DNA of 64,000 nucleotides from Euleptes europaea. Its lineage: Eukaryota > Chordata > Lepidosauria > Squamata > Sphaerodactylidae. Positions within the stretch are counted from its first letter, which is position 1, and every line of letters starts with the position of its first letter. Position numbers and translations under genes: made by a program. The notes beneath the pieces were generated by a model. It made no database searches, was not told the origin of the DNA, and saw only the letters and a list, made by a program, of their open reading frames with translations. The DNA lies in assembly GCF_029931775.1 (NCBI RefSeq), contig NC_079317.1:25596169-25660168 (forward strand), read 5' to 3'. Shown here piece after piece: positions 12,501-27,500 of this stretch.

Positions 12501-15500
12501 CCTCCTAAAGTTAATTATCATTTGGGCTGCCATCCTATGCAAACCTGCTTGAGAGTAACTCTCACTGAGGTGGTGGTGTACTTTAAGATCCCTTGAAAAA
12601 ATGGGGTGTTAAATTAGTCAAAACTAATTTGTGTTGTTCCCAATGGAACTTAATCACAACTAAACTTTAGCTTGATGTATTTTTATTTCTGTTTATTGGA
12701 TTAATAGCAATTAAAAATATCCCCATGGAAGAGGCATTTATCAAATAAGAATACCTGAACTATCCCAGTTAAAGGCAGCACTAGGAACCTTCTAAAACAC
12801 ACTCAGCAAACAGACCAAATGTTAATGCATTATTTTAACTGCCTTGGTCTTAGGTGGGAAAACAATTATTCATGTATGTTGGAGAAATACTAATGCTCTG
12901 TTTATTTTTATAAATATCCCTAGGGTAAAACCACCATTGCTGTGATTGCCAGACATGCATCCCTTGCTTGTGATGTCGCAACCCTTACATTAACATTGAA
13001 GAACTCCTGCTCATATCTTAAAGTAATGCACTACACTCTGTCTGTTCAACTCTCTGTTTCAGACTGGCTATCACAAATGGACAATGCCTCAAAACATCTA
13101 AAGAATTTACCGGTAAGGATCCAAAACCCTACCTGTCAAATCATTACTTCTTTTTTTCAGTCTCTTTCCTGTCCTTCCCTAAGGCTTTGGACTAGGTCAG
13201 GGCAAGGCATGTCCCAGCTGGCTTCAAGGCTACAGGATAGATGGTTCCAAAGACATGCTCACAAGGACATTAAGAGTAAGCCTAACTTTAATGTGGCCCA
13301 AGAGAAAGAATAGTGGGGGGACATCAGCGAACCTCTTGGCTTCTGTTTGGCACTTTATAATTAGCACATTTATATCCTGCTTTCTTATACCATACCTAAT
13401 GGAGCTATCAATCCATAAACCATAGAAATACAACAGCATAAATACCACTCCAACATAAAGCCAACAAAATCATAAAATATACTACTTTGTGATCTGTGCG
13501 CACCACATTGATGTGTTTTGCAACTGTGCAGAGCAACAACTGGGGAACTGTTTGGTGCAAACCCGTCCCCCTCAAAAATGCGGCCTTGTGCTGTGCATAT
13601 GTCAAAGAATAGGATTTGTGCATTCCCACTCTGTTCTCTTTTGTCTGCTGCTTCAACATCCCCAATTTGGAATCGGTCACTGGTTTTCGCTTCTCTTAGG
13701 GCCAAACTACACAATAGAGTTTTTTAACAAGTTGTTGTTGTTGTTTTTTGCTCCCCCAAAACAACTGGCTTTCACCTCAGTCACACTGGTGCTGCAGGAA
13801 CCTCGCCTTTAAAGCCTTCAGGAAGTGATTTGACTGAGAACAGCCTTGTGGTGGGGAGGGGACTCCTGCCTCCCCGACCTGTCTTTTTCAAGAGTCTAAA
13901 TTGTCCCACTCTGAAATCCAGTTCCATATTTCAACAAACTGAAATGCCCCAGTCTCTTTAGCCATATCTTATAGGCAATATGCTCCAACCCCTTAATCAT
14001 TTTGGTTGTCTTCTTCTGCACTTTTTCCAGTGCAATATCATTTTTGAGATACAGCGACAAGAACTGCATACAGTATTCCAAATGAGGCCACACCATACAT
14101 CTGTACGGGCATTACAAAATAGGCCAATTTATTTTCAGTCCCTTTCCTGATAATCCCCAGTATGTAGTTTGCCTTTTTTTAAACCACTGCCACACACTGA
14201 GTTGATATTTGCATCAAGCAATCCACTATATCACCAAGATCTCTTTCCCTCTCAGTCACTGCCATTGCTGACCCCATAAGCATATATTTAAAGTTAGGTT
14301 TTGTTGTTCCAACATACATCACCTTACATTTAACTACATAGAACTTCATTTGCCACATTGTTGCCCACTCGCTCATCCTCCTGTGTATCTTTACAGTCTG
14401 CCTTGATTTCTGCAACCCTAACTGATTTGGTATCACCTGCAAATCTGGCCACTACACTGTTCATCTCCAAACAATTTATTAGTAAATTAAATACCACCAG
14501 TCCCAATACCAATCCTTTTGAGAACCCACTCCTCACTTCCCTCCTTTACAAAATCTATCCACCTATTCCTACTCTCTGTTGCCCTGTCATTTAACAGATT
14601 TTTAATCCATAAGAGGACCCACCCTCTTATCCTATAACAGTGAAGCACACTCAGGAGTCTTTGGTGAGACACAGGGTTCCTGCTGGGGTCAGGGGATGTC
14701 CTGCCTGCCCCCAGCTTCTGCTGCCTACTCCATTCTGGAGAGAAAAATACATTTTAAAATCACAGTCAACATGATGGTGTTATGCCCAGAAGTGATATCA
14801 CTCAGCTCAAGAAATCACCAGTTTTCCTAGAAGCAACGTAAGACCATTGTACTGATGCCCCCCCCCATGTTCCCGCCCCTCCCTACTCTCGCTGGTTGCC
14901 AGCCACTGTTTGGCTACCCTGGTGAGATACCTTGTCAGAAGCCTTTTGGAAGTTCCAAGTATATAATGTTTGCCAGGTCACCCATATACACATTCTTTTA
15001 CTTTGCTCAAAAAACTCCAAAATGTTGGGGAGGCAGGACTTCCCTTTGCAGATGCTGCTGATTTTCCTTCAGCAGGCTTCATTCTTCAATAGGCTTAAGA
15101 ATTCTATTTTTAATAATGGTTTCTACTAATTTACCAGGGACATATATTAGGTTAACTGTTATTTCCTGGATCCCCCCTCTGCACCCCTATTTAAGGATTG
15201 GTATAAACTTTGGTATTTTGCAGCCCTCCGGTACGAAAGCAGATTTTAGTAACAAGTTACGTATACTTGTTAGTAGTTCAACAATTTCACATTGGAGTTC
15301 GTTAAAAAATCTCCAAGCAACTAATTATGACCTTAAAACACGTGGCAGACTATCGATCAATACTGATTTCCACAGGAGTGGCTTTTCAACACCATATTTG
15401 GTAGAGGCAGCACAGGGAAAACTGAGAAAGGATACTGTTCTGTCATTATGGACAAGGAAAAAAAGAACAGCAACACTTCAGGGAGGACTGTGTAGTCTGC

Positions 15501-18500
15501 AGCCGTGACCTACAAGATTGCAAATTACTTGGCATGCATGGCTCAATACCATTTCTTTCTCTGAGAAAAGGAATCTCCTCGGTCTTTGACCACCTTCCCC
15601 AAGGTATCTAGGACATGGTTGCCACTTTTAATGAAGAGGCTCTCCAGTAGTCCAAGAGACAAAATTTTAACCTCAAAACACATGACAGAATGTGGATCAA
15701 AACAGAACTACACGGGAGTTGCTCTTCAAGGAGACCTACTTCCTGATCTTGATTTAAACACAACTTATATTTTGAGTTGTATTGTATATTTTATATTCAC
15801 AACACTAATACATTTTAGACAGAATAATACACTACTAGTTGAAATCTAGAATCTCCATTGCACCTATCCAATCATGTAATATGTAGTCTGTTTAATCTCT
15901 AGAACATAGGGTTGCCAACCTCCAGGTAATAGCTGGAGATCTCCTGCTTGCTATCTGTTGTCTTCCCAAACAGGTGAACTACAGGCCCCCATCTAGACTG
16001 GGAATTGCTGTTCCACTCACAGAAAACTTTTACAATGCTGACCCTGAACAGCCTAGAATGAGAGATTTTTTTCAGGGATCAAAAGTAAGTCTTGCTAGTT
16101 ATACCCACAGAACCTTTGATAACGTGTATTTTTAAATTGCTATCCATTTTCTATACCCTGCTGTCAATGTTTTGATTAATGTAAACAAATCTATATAATT
16201 ACAAGGGATGTTGTCAGGCGTGCTTTCTTCTGCTCTCAGCAGCCTGTCAGACTGAGAATGTTTTGGTTTCGAGGCCGAGCCTGCTAACTGTTGAATTCCT
16301 GTTCCAGCGCTATCTCCCGTGGGAATGGCTCCTCGTTGGGAGGGGGGTTACCGTGACCCGTTGTGACTCATACTTTCCAATATAGGCCTTGTACTGTGCT
16401 ACCAGTTCCCAGTTGTGCCAATTTACCTGTTAGCTCTGTAAACCTGTAGGTTTTCCAATAAATCAACTCTCTTTTGGACTCCTCGTCTGTGGATGTTGTT
16501 TGTGGGATTACCACGGGGACAAGTGCTCACAGATGTTGAACAGTGAAAAGGGTTTCACTTCCCAGAATACATTTCTGTACAACCTCCAAACCTGTGTACA
16601 TTCTCCATCCATGGAATTTGGCCCAGGAATCCTGCCTGCACCTTCTACACACTCTGTCTCTGTAAATGGTTGTGTCACCTGCCTGCCTTTCTGCTACCCA
16701 GGATTTTATTATTGCTGCTTAGAATCATAGAATCATAGAGTTGGAAGGGACCACCAGGTCATCTAGTCCAACCCCCTGCCCAATGCAGGAAACTAACAAA
16801 TACCTCCCCCCGCATCCCCAGTGACCCCAACCCTCCCCCCGCCATGCAGGATCCCACAATCAAAGCACTCCCGACAGATGGCCATCTAACCTCTGCTTAA
16901 AGACCTCCAAAGACGGGGACTCCACCACCTTCCGAGGCAGCACATTCCACCATCAAACAGCCCTCGCTGTCAGAAAGTTCTTCCTAATGTTTAGGTGGAA
17001 TCGCTTTTCTCTTAGTTTAAATCCATTACTCCGTGTCCTAGTCTCTGGAGCAACAGAGAACAAGCTAGTTCCCTCATCAACATGACATCCCTTCAAATAT
17101 TTAAACATGGCTATCATGTCTCCCCTCAACCTTCTCTTCTCCAAACTAAACAAACCCAATTCCCTAAGTCTCTCCTCCTAGGGCATGGATTCCAGACCTT
17201 TGACCATTCTGGTCGCCCTTCTCTGGACACGCTCCAACTTGTCAACATCCTTCTTCAATTGTGGAGCCCAAAACTGGACACAGTATTCCAAGTGAGGTCT
17301 GACCAATGCAGAATACAGTGGTAGTATTACTTCCCTTGATCTAGACACAATACTCCTATTGATGCAGCCCAGAATTGCATTGGCCTTCTTAGCCGCCGTA
17401 TTACACTGTTGACTCATGTTCAGTTTGTGGTCCACTAAGACTCCCAGATCTCTTTCACATGTACTGTTGTCAAGCCATCTATCTCCCATCCTGAACCTGT
17501 TCCTTATGTTGTTTTTGCCTAGGTGAAATACTTTACACTTCTCCCTATTGAAATCCATTTTATTGCTTATGGCCCAGCTCTCCAGTCTATCGAGGTCATT
17601 CTGAACTCTGACCCTACCCTTCGGGGTATTAACTACCCCTCCTAACTTAATGTCATCTGCAAATTTCATTAGAATGCTGTCTATTCCATCATCTAAGTCA
17701 TTTATAAAAATATGAAATAGTACCCGTCCCAGGACAGACCCCTGTGGTACCACACTGGTCACTCCTCTCCAGGATGAAGTTGTGCCATTAATGAGCACCC
17801 TTTGGGTGCTTGGTTAATCATTGGTAATAATGCTGATTTCTGAGACCAAATTTTAGATAGTAATGGGAGAAAACTAATCAGCATTTTTCTCACAGTTGAT
17901 AATATAGCAGATCAGAATTGGGTCATGTTTTGGAGCAGTTGCGCAACCATCTCACAACAAAGTAAAGAGAGGCATAACATTTTTAAAGTAGTGGGACTGA
18001 CAAGCACAGTTTTTTTATTCTGAAGATGAGCCCTGAAAAAAAAGCTTTTTAAAATTTCATCTGATTAAGCAAGCTCATGAGACAGACAACAATGCCAAGA
18101 GAAGACTGATCTGGCCTACAGGTCCAGCAGAAGGTTGCAGAGGTCCATGTTTTACTGTATATGGCTGAACTGGACTAGGGATAGCTGGAGAGCCCCGGTA
18201 AAAATTTCCATCAGCAATGAATGCTTTGTCACCAATTTAAGAGCTCAATTGAAGTAAAGCAGCTCTACTGAGGGACAAACTGGATTAAATCCAAAAGGCC
18301 CGTGATTAGAATCTTCTGCATTTTTTAAAAAAGAGGTAGTTAACAATCCCTTTGAAGATTCACATGATGTTCTGATGGTTTAAACCAGAGCATTGCATAC
18401 TAGACTAGAGCACTGGTATATTGTTACACCAATCCATTAAAAAGCAGTAGCTTCACGGTGCAGCAGAAAATAATGTTTTTCCTTGGTACCTAAATGTTAA

Positions 18501-21500
18501 TTGTGAAGCTGTCAAGTGGACCTTTCTTAAGGAGTGCCTTCCATATATGTGGTGCCCCATCTGAAGATAAAGAGCTCAGATGAAGCTCTGAGTTCAGGAA
18601 CTGGTTTACATGTAGGGTTGCCAACCTCCAGGTACTAGCTGGAGATCTGCTTTTACAACTGATCTCCAGCCAACAGAGATCAGTTCACCTGAAGAAAATG
18701 GCAATTGGACTCTATGGCATTAAAGTCCCTCCCCAAACCCCACCCTCCTCAGGCTCCACCCCAAAAACCTCCCGCCGATGGTAAAAAGGGACCTGTCAAC
18801 CCTAATCACATAGGAAAACTTTATTCAGATAGCTAGAGACCATCCAATTCCACAGTGTAAAGGGGTCAGGGAATAAGAGGAAACTCAGAAAAACAGGGGA
18901 AACTCTTCTATTTTATGACACACTCAGTAGGGCTGTTGAAAAAAAAATTCGGTATAGTTCAGCTTCGGCAAAATTTGGCCCTTTTAAATTCAGGCTGTGC
19001 CGAAGTCCGAACTCCCCCGCTTCGGATCCCCGAAATTCGGGCGAGATCCGGAGTTCGGGGGAAAATCCCCCCCCCCCGCACGCCTTTAAGGGGCTTCCCT
19101 GAAGGCGCGAGCGGGGGGGAGCCAAACCCCGAATTTGCCAAATTTATTTCCGAACAACCCGAAGTTGGGGAATTTGTCTCCCTCCGTTTCCCGCCTTTTT
19201 AAAATTCGGTTCGTCCTGAATCGGAAACCGCCGAATCGGGGGAAATTTGGTGGTTTTTCGGTTCGGAACGAACTGAATCGACAGCCCTAACACTCAGGAA
19301 TCCCATCTCTCCAGTTCCTTTTGTTTCTCATTCAAGGGAGCACTTCTGTTATGCTTTCTCCTCATTGTAAGGCCAAAGTGGTTCCATATTCTTCCCTGTC
19401 GTCACCCTTCCAACTTTCATAGTTCTATTATCTACTCATACCACTTTCTATCAAATTTGGTGCAGAGGACTTTACTATCCCACTCCAACCCACAGATTTC
19501 TCAATGGTAAAGTGGTAATGTTTGCTAGCTAAATTGAAGCTAAATTGAGAGCTGCATTATTTAGTTATTTTTAATTCAAAATTTTTGAATGATAGGAGAA
19601 ACTGAGATTCCTTTCATTTGCATATCTCTCTGCAGTCTTCTGGGACTTACAAGCAGTGTGCTAACAAGACAAGGCGGTCCCAATGTGGTTGTACAGATCA
19701 TATGAAGGTGTCATTCTTTGTCGACTTTTCAGACTGCAAGGAAAAGGTAAGAACCACTTGCCGCGACATTAGAAATATTTTTGTAATAGGATTAAGCCAA
19801 GTAGGATGCTCTGGACAGTGCTAAGAATGATACAGTCTCATACGTAGATGACAGCTCATCATCGGCACTCCTCCAGTACATCCATGATGCTCTTTCCCCT
19901 TGTTCCCATCCATCTCCCCTCTTCTCTGTCACGTCATGCTTCTGCCTCTCTTACTGCCCCACTGTAGACAGGTTCGCATCTGCTACAGAAGTGGCTAAAG
20001 AGAATGACCTGCAGTTATGCTTCAGTGTAGTTGTGTCGGTCTGCAGTAGAACAGACAGATTTGAGTCCTTAGAGACCAACAAGATTTTGGGGATATACGC
20101 TTTTGAGAGTCAGACCTCCCTTCTTCAGATACCCTGCAGTTATCTAACAATAGGACTATGCATTACAACTTTTAGCCGGCCAATATTGCAATCAGGTGAT
20201 CTTTTATCAAGGGGGGCTAATAACAGATGGTGTCCTAATAGTTTGGGGTATCTCAAGTGCTTGGAATGAGATACCAATCAGAGTTTAGAAAAGGTAATGT
20301 GGGGAGGGAACAGAAAAACAGCAAAAGTGGTTGGTGGTTTGAATTGGGAGACTTTCTTGGTAGAGCAGGGCGGTCACCTTGTGGTGATTGTACAGATTGC
20401 TGTCTGGGGATCTGCTGCCTGCTGAAGGAATGCCTGTTTATTTCTATCATGTTCTGCTTGGTATTTGTAAATAAATTTATTATTATGTGCAGTGTAGGTC
20501 CCCTGTGTTTTTGCTTCCAAGGAAATTAAACTTGCAGTGGTGGCTCTGCCTATTCTCAGTGCTTATGGAGGTGGCCCTGGGATTTTTCATTGTTTAGAGA
20601 AGTGGGGAGGATATATGACCTGTTGCTTTCCAACTGCTCAAATTCAGGTAGATGTGTGACTGAATACAGTGGATGGACACACAGAGGTCCACTTCATGTG
20701 GTGCTAGGACATGCTTCCTGTCTGTCCAGTGGATAGCACAGCCTTAGGACAAGTTATACCTTTGACTGAGCTATACTATAAAAACGGAATCATGCAGCTG
20801 CAAAAAAGTTGCATCAGACCAGACAAGAAACCTGTTTAATGGAACTACCTTAGATTGTGCCACGTCTGATACTCAAGTAGCCCCATTTAAATCAATGCAC
20901 TTTAAAAGGTATAGCTGTACTGCATTTTCTTTTAATATCAACCATTTGGATGTCACTTCTCTTCAGGCGATCCGGATGAAATATCCAATCGTAAACCTTC
21001 CCCTCAGTTTCACTGTTGCGAATGAGGATGGATCTGTAAATTTGACAGCTCCTTATTTTGTCACGATAACAGAAGTCAACAACAGAACAAACTGGGAGGT
21101 TTCAGGTAGGGGAGGCAGAAAATTTAATCATTTGGATTAAGGAAAACAGAATGAGATTCTGCAATTTCTTGTCAATTTGGAGCCCCTGCGGATCATCAGC
21201 TTTTTGTGCACTCATTTCTTAGTTGGCTGTCTTGTTTCAGTGGATTGCTATAATTGTAGGAATTATCACACAGGGGCAACCCTCTTACAACCCCATCCTA
21301 ACACCCCAGCACCAGTGCAATGTCAGCGCCCTCCTCTGTACTTTGTGCTGGCTCTCTAAAAGAGGTGCAAGTGAATAGAAGAACTAATGCAGACCATAAT
21401 AATTGCATCAGACACCCTAGCAGCCCATCAGTCATAGCATGGCATGGCCTGGTGATAGGCAGACAGTGATCCATCCACAGATTGCATGCTGATGCAGCCA

Positions 21501-24500
21501 CACACCCCTAACATCAAGCTTCCACTGCCCACACCCAAATCACAAGGAAAGGAACAGAGGGAATATAGCAGCTTCCACCCTGAAGAGGACTGTGGCATGA
21601 CTAATAAGAGCTGTGGAAGGAACACACATCAGGGAGTTCCGCAGATGAGAAGTCCCTTCCTGCAACAATGTTCCTTTTTGCCAGGCCCATACATGCAATG
21701 AAAGAAGAAGCATGGACACTCCAACCATATTGCATGCTTCTGTAACTCACTCAGCAAAAGCAACACCGATAAAATACCCAGGATCTCTGCCACACAAGGG
21801 TTCAAGTATTGGAGGGGAAGGGTACCAGCCTTTCGCCAGACAAGGGATGAAGACACAAGGTCAGCAACAAGAATACATACAAATACCCACTCACAGAAGG
21901 TCTTCTGGCCTGCCCTTCAATAGTTCACTAGGCAAGAGCAATCAAGGTCTGTAAAAAAATGCTCTGTTCAAATTCCAGCAAGGGGAATGCTAGTTGGATG
22001 ACAAACCTCACCTTTTGACTACAAAGAACAAGACAAGAGAGAGGGGATTAGGACCCACACTGTGCACATGCTGGAAAAGACCAGCTAAATAGTCGTAAGG
22101 TGGACCTGGAAGGAATCCCTGGCACAACTGAGCTTTTGCACTGCCTACATACAATCACATGGATGGGCCACAGATGTAGGGTTGCCAGGTCCCTCTTCGC
22201 CACCGGCAGGAGGTTTTCATGGCAGAGCCTGAGGTGGGTGGGGTTTGAGGAGGGAAGGCACTGGGGAGAGAAATGCCCCCTGCAGGACACCCAATACCAA
22301 AGGGTATCGCAGTGAGATCCTCTCCCCTAGCCATCCTCTGTGTCTGACCCTGGAGAAATGATATCAGCCCCTGCAAGAACTGTCTCATGTAATCCAATTT
22401 TGGTGAGGTGGTCTGCCGTGTCAAACAATGCTGAGAGGTATAACAATAACCGCAGCGCAGACCCACCCCAGTCCAGCTATCTGCGGAGATTGTCTGTGAG
22501 GGCGACCAACACAGTCTCAGTCCCATGGCCAGGTCAGAAGCCGGACTGGAATGGGTCTAGTACCATTCATTAACATAGAGATGGGCTGGGCTGCAGGACT
22601 GCGTACACTTCCACTCTTGAGTGCAACTACTTCTATGCTTCCACTGTTAGGTTTAACCAGAGTTAAGTTGGCACCTTGATGACCATTAAGCATGGTTAAC
22701 AGTAATCAGGACTCCAGTGTAATGTTTGCTCTAGCAAGCTACTACATAGCAAGTTTTGCTGTGCATTTAGTCATGTCTCTGATACTACTCAGACTTTACA
22801 GAAGATATTTTCTTTAAGATACAGCTATATGGTTATTCCAGTCCTACTTTTTGGAGTAAGTTACTGAATTGTAAACCATGAAAGTATCACTCAGGGATTA
22901 TTTTAATTGTTTTTCAGGAACCAAGGCAACATCGAGCATGTTTAAAATGAGAAACTATTTGGGACACAGACTCAAGAATACACTGTATAATCCAGATGGT
23001 CTCACTCTAAGCATACATGTAAGTTTTAGATAAAATATCTGTTTTGAACTAGAAATCCAAACGGGTACCTGAAGTCCTCCAAAGCTCTGTATCCATTGTA
23101 CATTGCTCCAAAGTCTGTTAAGAATGTTATATAGGATCGACGGTTCCTTCTGTTGACATATTGGGATGCTGGACATGCATCAAAATTTGTTATATCATAT
23201 TTCATCAGGAAAACCTGGCCAGTGGACCACATGTTTAGCTCTTCTTAAAAGCCCTTCTATCCCAGAGTTGTTTACATGCATTCTTTGTAGTATCTCTTTT
23301 CTCATGTCCTTCAGTGGGAATATTCACTATCCTTTAAATATATGCCATCTTGCATGTTTTTATCACAATAGTGCCAATACTTTCAAGAGGACATTGGGGC
23401 TTCTTCCTGGGTGTCTACCCAACCTGCTAACATCACAGATGTCCTGATTTGTAGGTCATTGGCCTGTAGCATTCTTTTCTGAGCTTTGAGGTCCTTGCTG
23501 CAGGATGGGTAGCTAGCAAGCTTGATTAATATTCTCCAACCCCTCTTGTAGCTCTTCAACCTCAACCGAACTGACTATCTCATACATCATAAAGTCTTGC
23601 CTGTCTGTCTGCATTTCCTGTGGCAAGGCAGCTCTGGACTGACAATAAGCTATATGCATCTCATTTCCTTTTTTATATGGAGTAACACTGCAATCTGCGT
23701 AGTGAGTATTATAGGCATTTTGGAGCTGACGATAATGGCTTGTTAAAAAATAATTTTCAGTGGTTTGTGATCTGTATCAACATGGATGGATTTCTGACCT
23801 CCTGTATACTGGTTGAAGGTACTGGCAAACACTACTGCTAAACATTCTTTTTCAATCTGGGCATCGTGACAGCCATGCATCTGCACAGATGTGACCCCTA
23901 AACGAAGCTAGCCACAGTGCAAAGTGCTCCTTTGTTTGCTTCCTGTTAAATCAGCTTGCCTATCTTTCTTCTGCATTGATTTTGAAATGCAGGTTGTCAG
24001 TTGTGGGGGACTTCAACATCCATGTCAAGACAGTTTAGGATTTTGTGGCTAGCAGTCAACTATGGGGCAGTCTCAAAACATTTCAAGTCCATCAGAAAAT
24101 ATATATATATTCTTTGTCTGGCTTTCCATAGCAGGCAGACGACATGGTCTGGGAGAGAAGGGAATTTTATAAACTCCATCACCACGGGCACATCATTTAT
24201 TTACATAAGAACATAAGAAAAGCCCTGCTGGATCAGACCAAGGCCCATTAAGTCCAGCAGTCTGTTCACACAGTGGCCAACCAGGTGCCTCTAGGAAGCC
24301 ACAAACATTGGTGATGTTTAGACTCACAGGAACTCAAAAAGATCTCTATGGGTGGGAGGCTAGTTAAGACGGTCTGCCCTTGCAGGTGGATGCATCGAGA
24401 TGGTTTCCTTTCGACCCTCAGGGAGTTTCCTGTGAGCGTAACTGCTGTTTCTATCCATGTCTTGGTGGATTTCTATGTAACCCAGGTCTAGGGTCTCCTT

Positions 24501-27500
24501 CCTTAAAGTCTTCCTTAAAGACTCCCCCTTTTTCTAAGCCACTTTGGTTAAACTGGCAGAGGGAAATTTGCACCACTGGATATGGTACTCCCCATCCCTA
24601 AAACTCCTCTTCCTTCCCAAACTAAAGATCAGAGTCTGAAGATGAACAATGGCCTATGAAGTCAGAGCCTTACTCCTTAAGAGTGCAACTCTTGCCTAAT
24701 GTCTTGGGTTTTGAAAGTGCTGCCCCGTAGCAAAATGTAGTTTGGCAGATGGTAGCTTCCAGCACGCCGGTAACCAGCATCCTGGAAGTGCTGTTTTCTT
24801 GCAGAATCCAGAAAATTCAGGGGTGACTACCACAGTTCCTTGCAACCAGGCCACTGATCTGTAGAGAAGTTCTAAGGGCCATCCTCCTCCACAGGAAGTG
24901 ATTTCAACCAACAGAGGCTAGGAGGGTCCATACCAGAAGAAATCAGGTTTAATGGGAAGAGATGGTTTGAGGGCCAACGTCCTTCCCACAAAACTATTTC
25001 AGTCAATGGAGGCTAAGAGGGAGGGACTGCCGCAAAAAGACATCATCTCATGTAAAAGGAACAGTCCAGCAGCAAAGTACTGAATGAAGCTACAGTGAAA
25101 CTTGCTTTCTTCCTGCCTACTGGTTCTTCAGCTGAGGCCTGCCAGCAATAAAGCAGTCACTTGGAGTGAGCACAAGGGCTTCTAAAAGGCTCTCCTCCTC
25201 CCTCTTTTCTCCAGTTCAGGAATGAATAGCCACAAGCCACCAAGGTTACGCTAAGCAAACTAGCTACATACATACAAATTAAGTAATTGCTTTGCTCCAC
25301 CCAACAGCCTACATTCCCAAAGCTCTACATCTGAAATGCAGAGACAGATGGTTGACAACATAAATGGTTCCTGTGCTGTTCCACCCAGAAGAGTTCAGCA
25401 ATGCCCTACTTTTCTGGGAGTTGCGAACAATCTCAAGTGTGAAGGAAAGCTCAAACATGAGTTAGCATCTATCTCTGAGCTTATTTTGCAGCAGTGATGG
25501 TAACTCTGCCAACACAGTCATCCAATAGAGCTATTCCCAGTGTTGTGAAATCTTCATCTGAACCCGACATAGTAATCCAGAACCCTTGCAGGCACGCTAT
25601 GATTTATTTCCAGTTGCTTTTACTGATAAAAAAAATCACTTGCATCTGTTTTGATTTAGATGCCAGAGTTTGTGCAGTACTTCTACAGGATGCTCAGGGT
25701 ACTGTCTAAGCTATCAGCACACGATGTAGCCATCTTGCTGAAGCTACACAAGATGGGTATGACAAGTATTTGGATGGGAGTGTCACGGTCCATGCCGTTA
25801 AGGTAGCCCAGCTCCTAGAATTGACCCCTTCCTAAAAAGTGATCTGTATCTATTCAGCCCGTTACCCACTAAGCAGGGATCAACACTTTCCATCTCTCAC
25901 GAGATAGACTTTCTATTGAATTGTTCCAGTAAAAATATGAAAAGAATATATAGATAAAAATATTATTTATTTCACATAAAATATATGCATGTAAATAATT
26001 ACAGAAATAAAAACTATATTAGTTAGTTCAACAGGAACAAAATATTCTATGTATGCAAGCAATATTAGCAATATCAACAATCTCTATGACTCTATATGAG
26101 AGTTTCCCAAGTATATATTTCATTCAGGAAATAATACAGTTTACAGAAATCTTGTAAAATAATGGTTAGTGCATTGAATAAGTATTCTACTTCAAATTAT
26201 TTAAATATAAGACATACTTTACCCAGTTATGTCATTGCAGAGTTTCTGTAAGGATTCTATGAGTTCATTTAGAATAGTTAGATTTCCTTCAGGTATTCTG
26301 TAAGTATTATTCTGTTATTTCAATGCCTTTAGTAGGAGAGATCTCTTTGGTTCTTTGGTTTCATGTTAGAGCTGGTTCTATTACTCTTCCAGCAGTCTGT
26401 TTGTGACTGAAGTCATGAGACCACAGAGTCTCTATATATTTGAGGTTTCTGGGTCTGAAGCCCATGTTCAGATTAGAAAAAGCTATGTGAAAGCCATTTC
26501 TAAGCATGCATTTGATGTAAGCATTGCTGTATAGTTAAGAGCCACTTTGATGGTTTAACTATATTGTAATTAATTAGTATTTGCGGTTACTATGTGTAAA
26601 GTTTAACATTATGTGTAGAGTATAAAACTCTATTCTACTGTCTCTCTGGCAGTGCCAATCTTTAGAGAGATACTGAGTATAGTTCAGTTTAAGAGCATAA
26701 GGCTCCATGGATCTCCATCCATGTATTTCCAATTATATGTATTCCAATTAGAGTAATTCTATGTGTAAGCCATCGTTGGCTGTAATGCATGTATATGTAT
26801 GCATGTGTATGTCAGACAGTTCTGTGTCAGACCTCAGTCTTAGAACTGACTGCAGAACACATTCAGTGCTCTCACCTTGTGTAGAGAAACCCCTGAAATA
26901 TGCCCTGGTAATGGGCTTCTTTAGAGAAGCTGCATTTACATCTTGTCTATCAGAACTAGGAAGTCTGTATATAAGATAGATCTTATGAGAAGACATTAGT
27001 CTTGTTAGAACAAATGAGTTCTCAATGTCACCATATTCAAAGATGGTAAGATCCATACCCTCATGATCCTTAGAATATAAGGGTCTTCATCATATTCAGG
27101 ATGAAGCATTTGTACAGACAGTTATTCCAGACAATCAGTCTTCAGAGAGACAGACTGTATGGCTTAGTAACTCTCTCTGTAAGAGTTCTCCAGAATTAAA
27201 AGACAAGAATAAATGAAGTCCTGATTCATGCAAGAATCAGATTTCCTAATTCACGCAAGAATTAGATTGCCAAGTCTTTTTACATCTCTTGGTAGCTGGA
27301 AGAAGTCCATAGGTCAGCATGTTCAGACCATCAGGATCTTCTCTAACCTGTAGTCAGAGAAAGGTCTCTATTTATATCTTCCCAGTGTCCTTGGATTGAT
27401 GCTGATCTAATCAACAGTAGGCTTACAAGCAGTACTCGACTATGAGCTTGCCTACCTCCAACAGTCAGTCAGCAGGTCAATAATAGTTAGACTATACACC

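Noticed and set aside
22950-24000. Possible LTR-retroelement pol remnant on the minus strand
   Set aside because: Vague resemblance only; no motif, ends or duplication could be defined.
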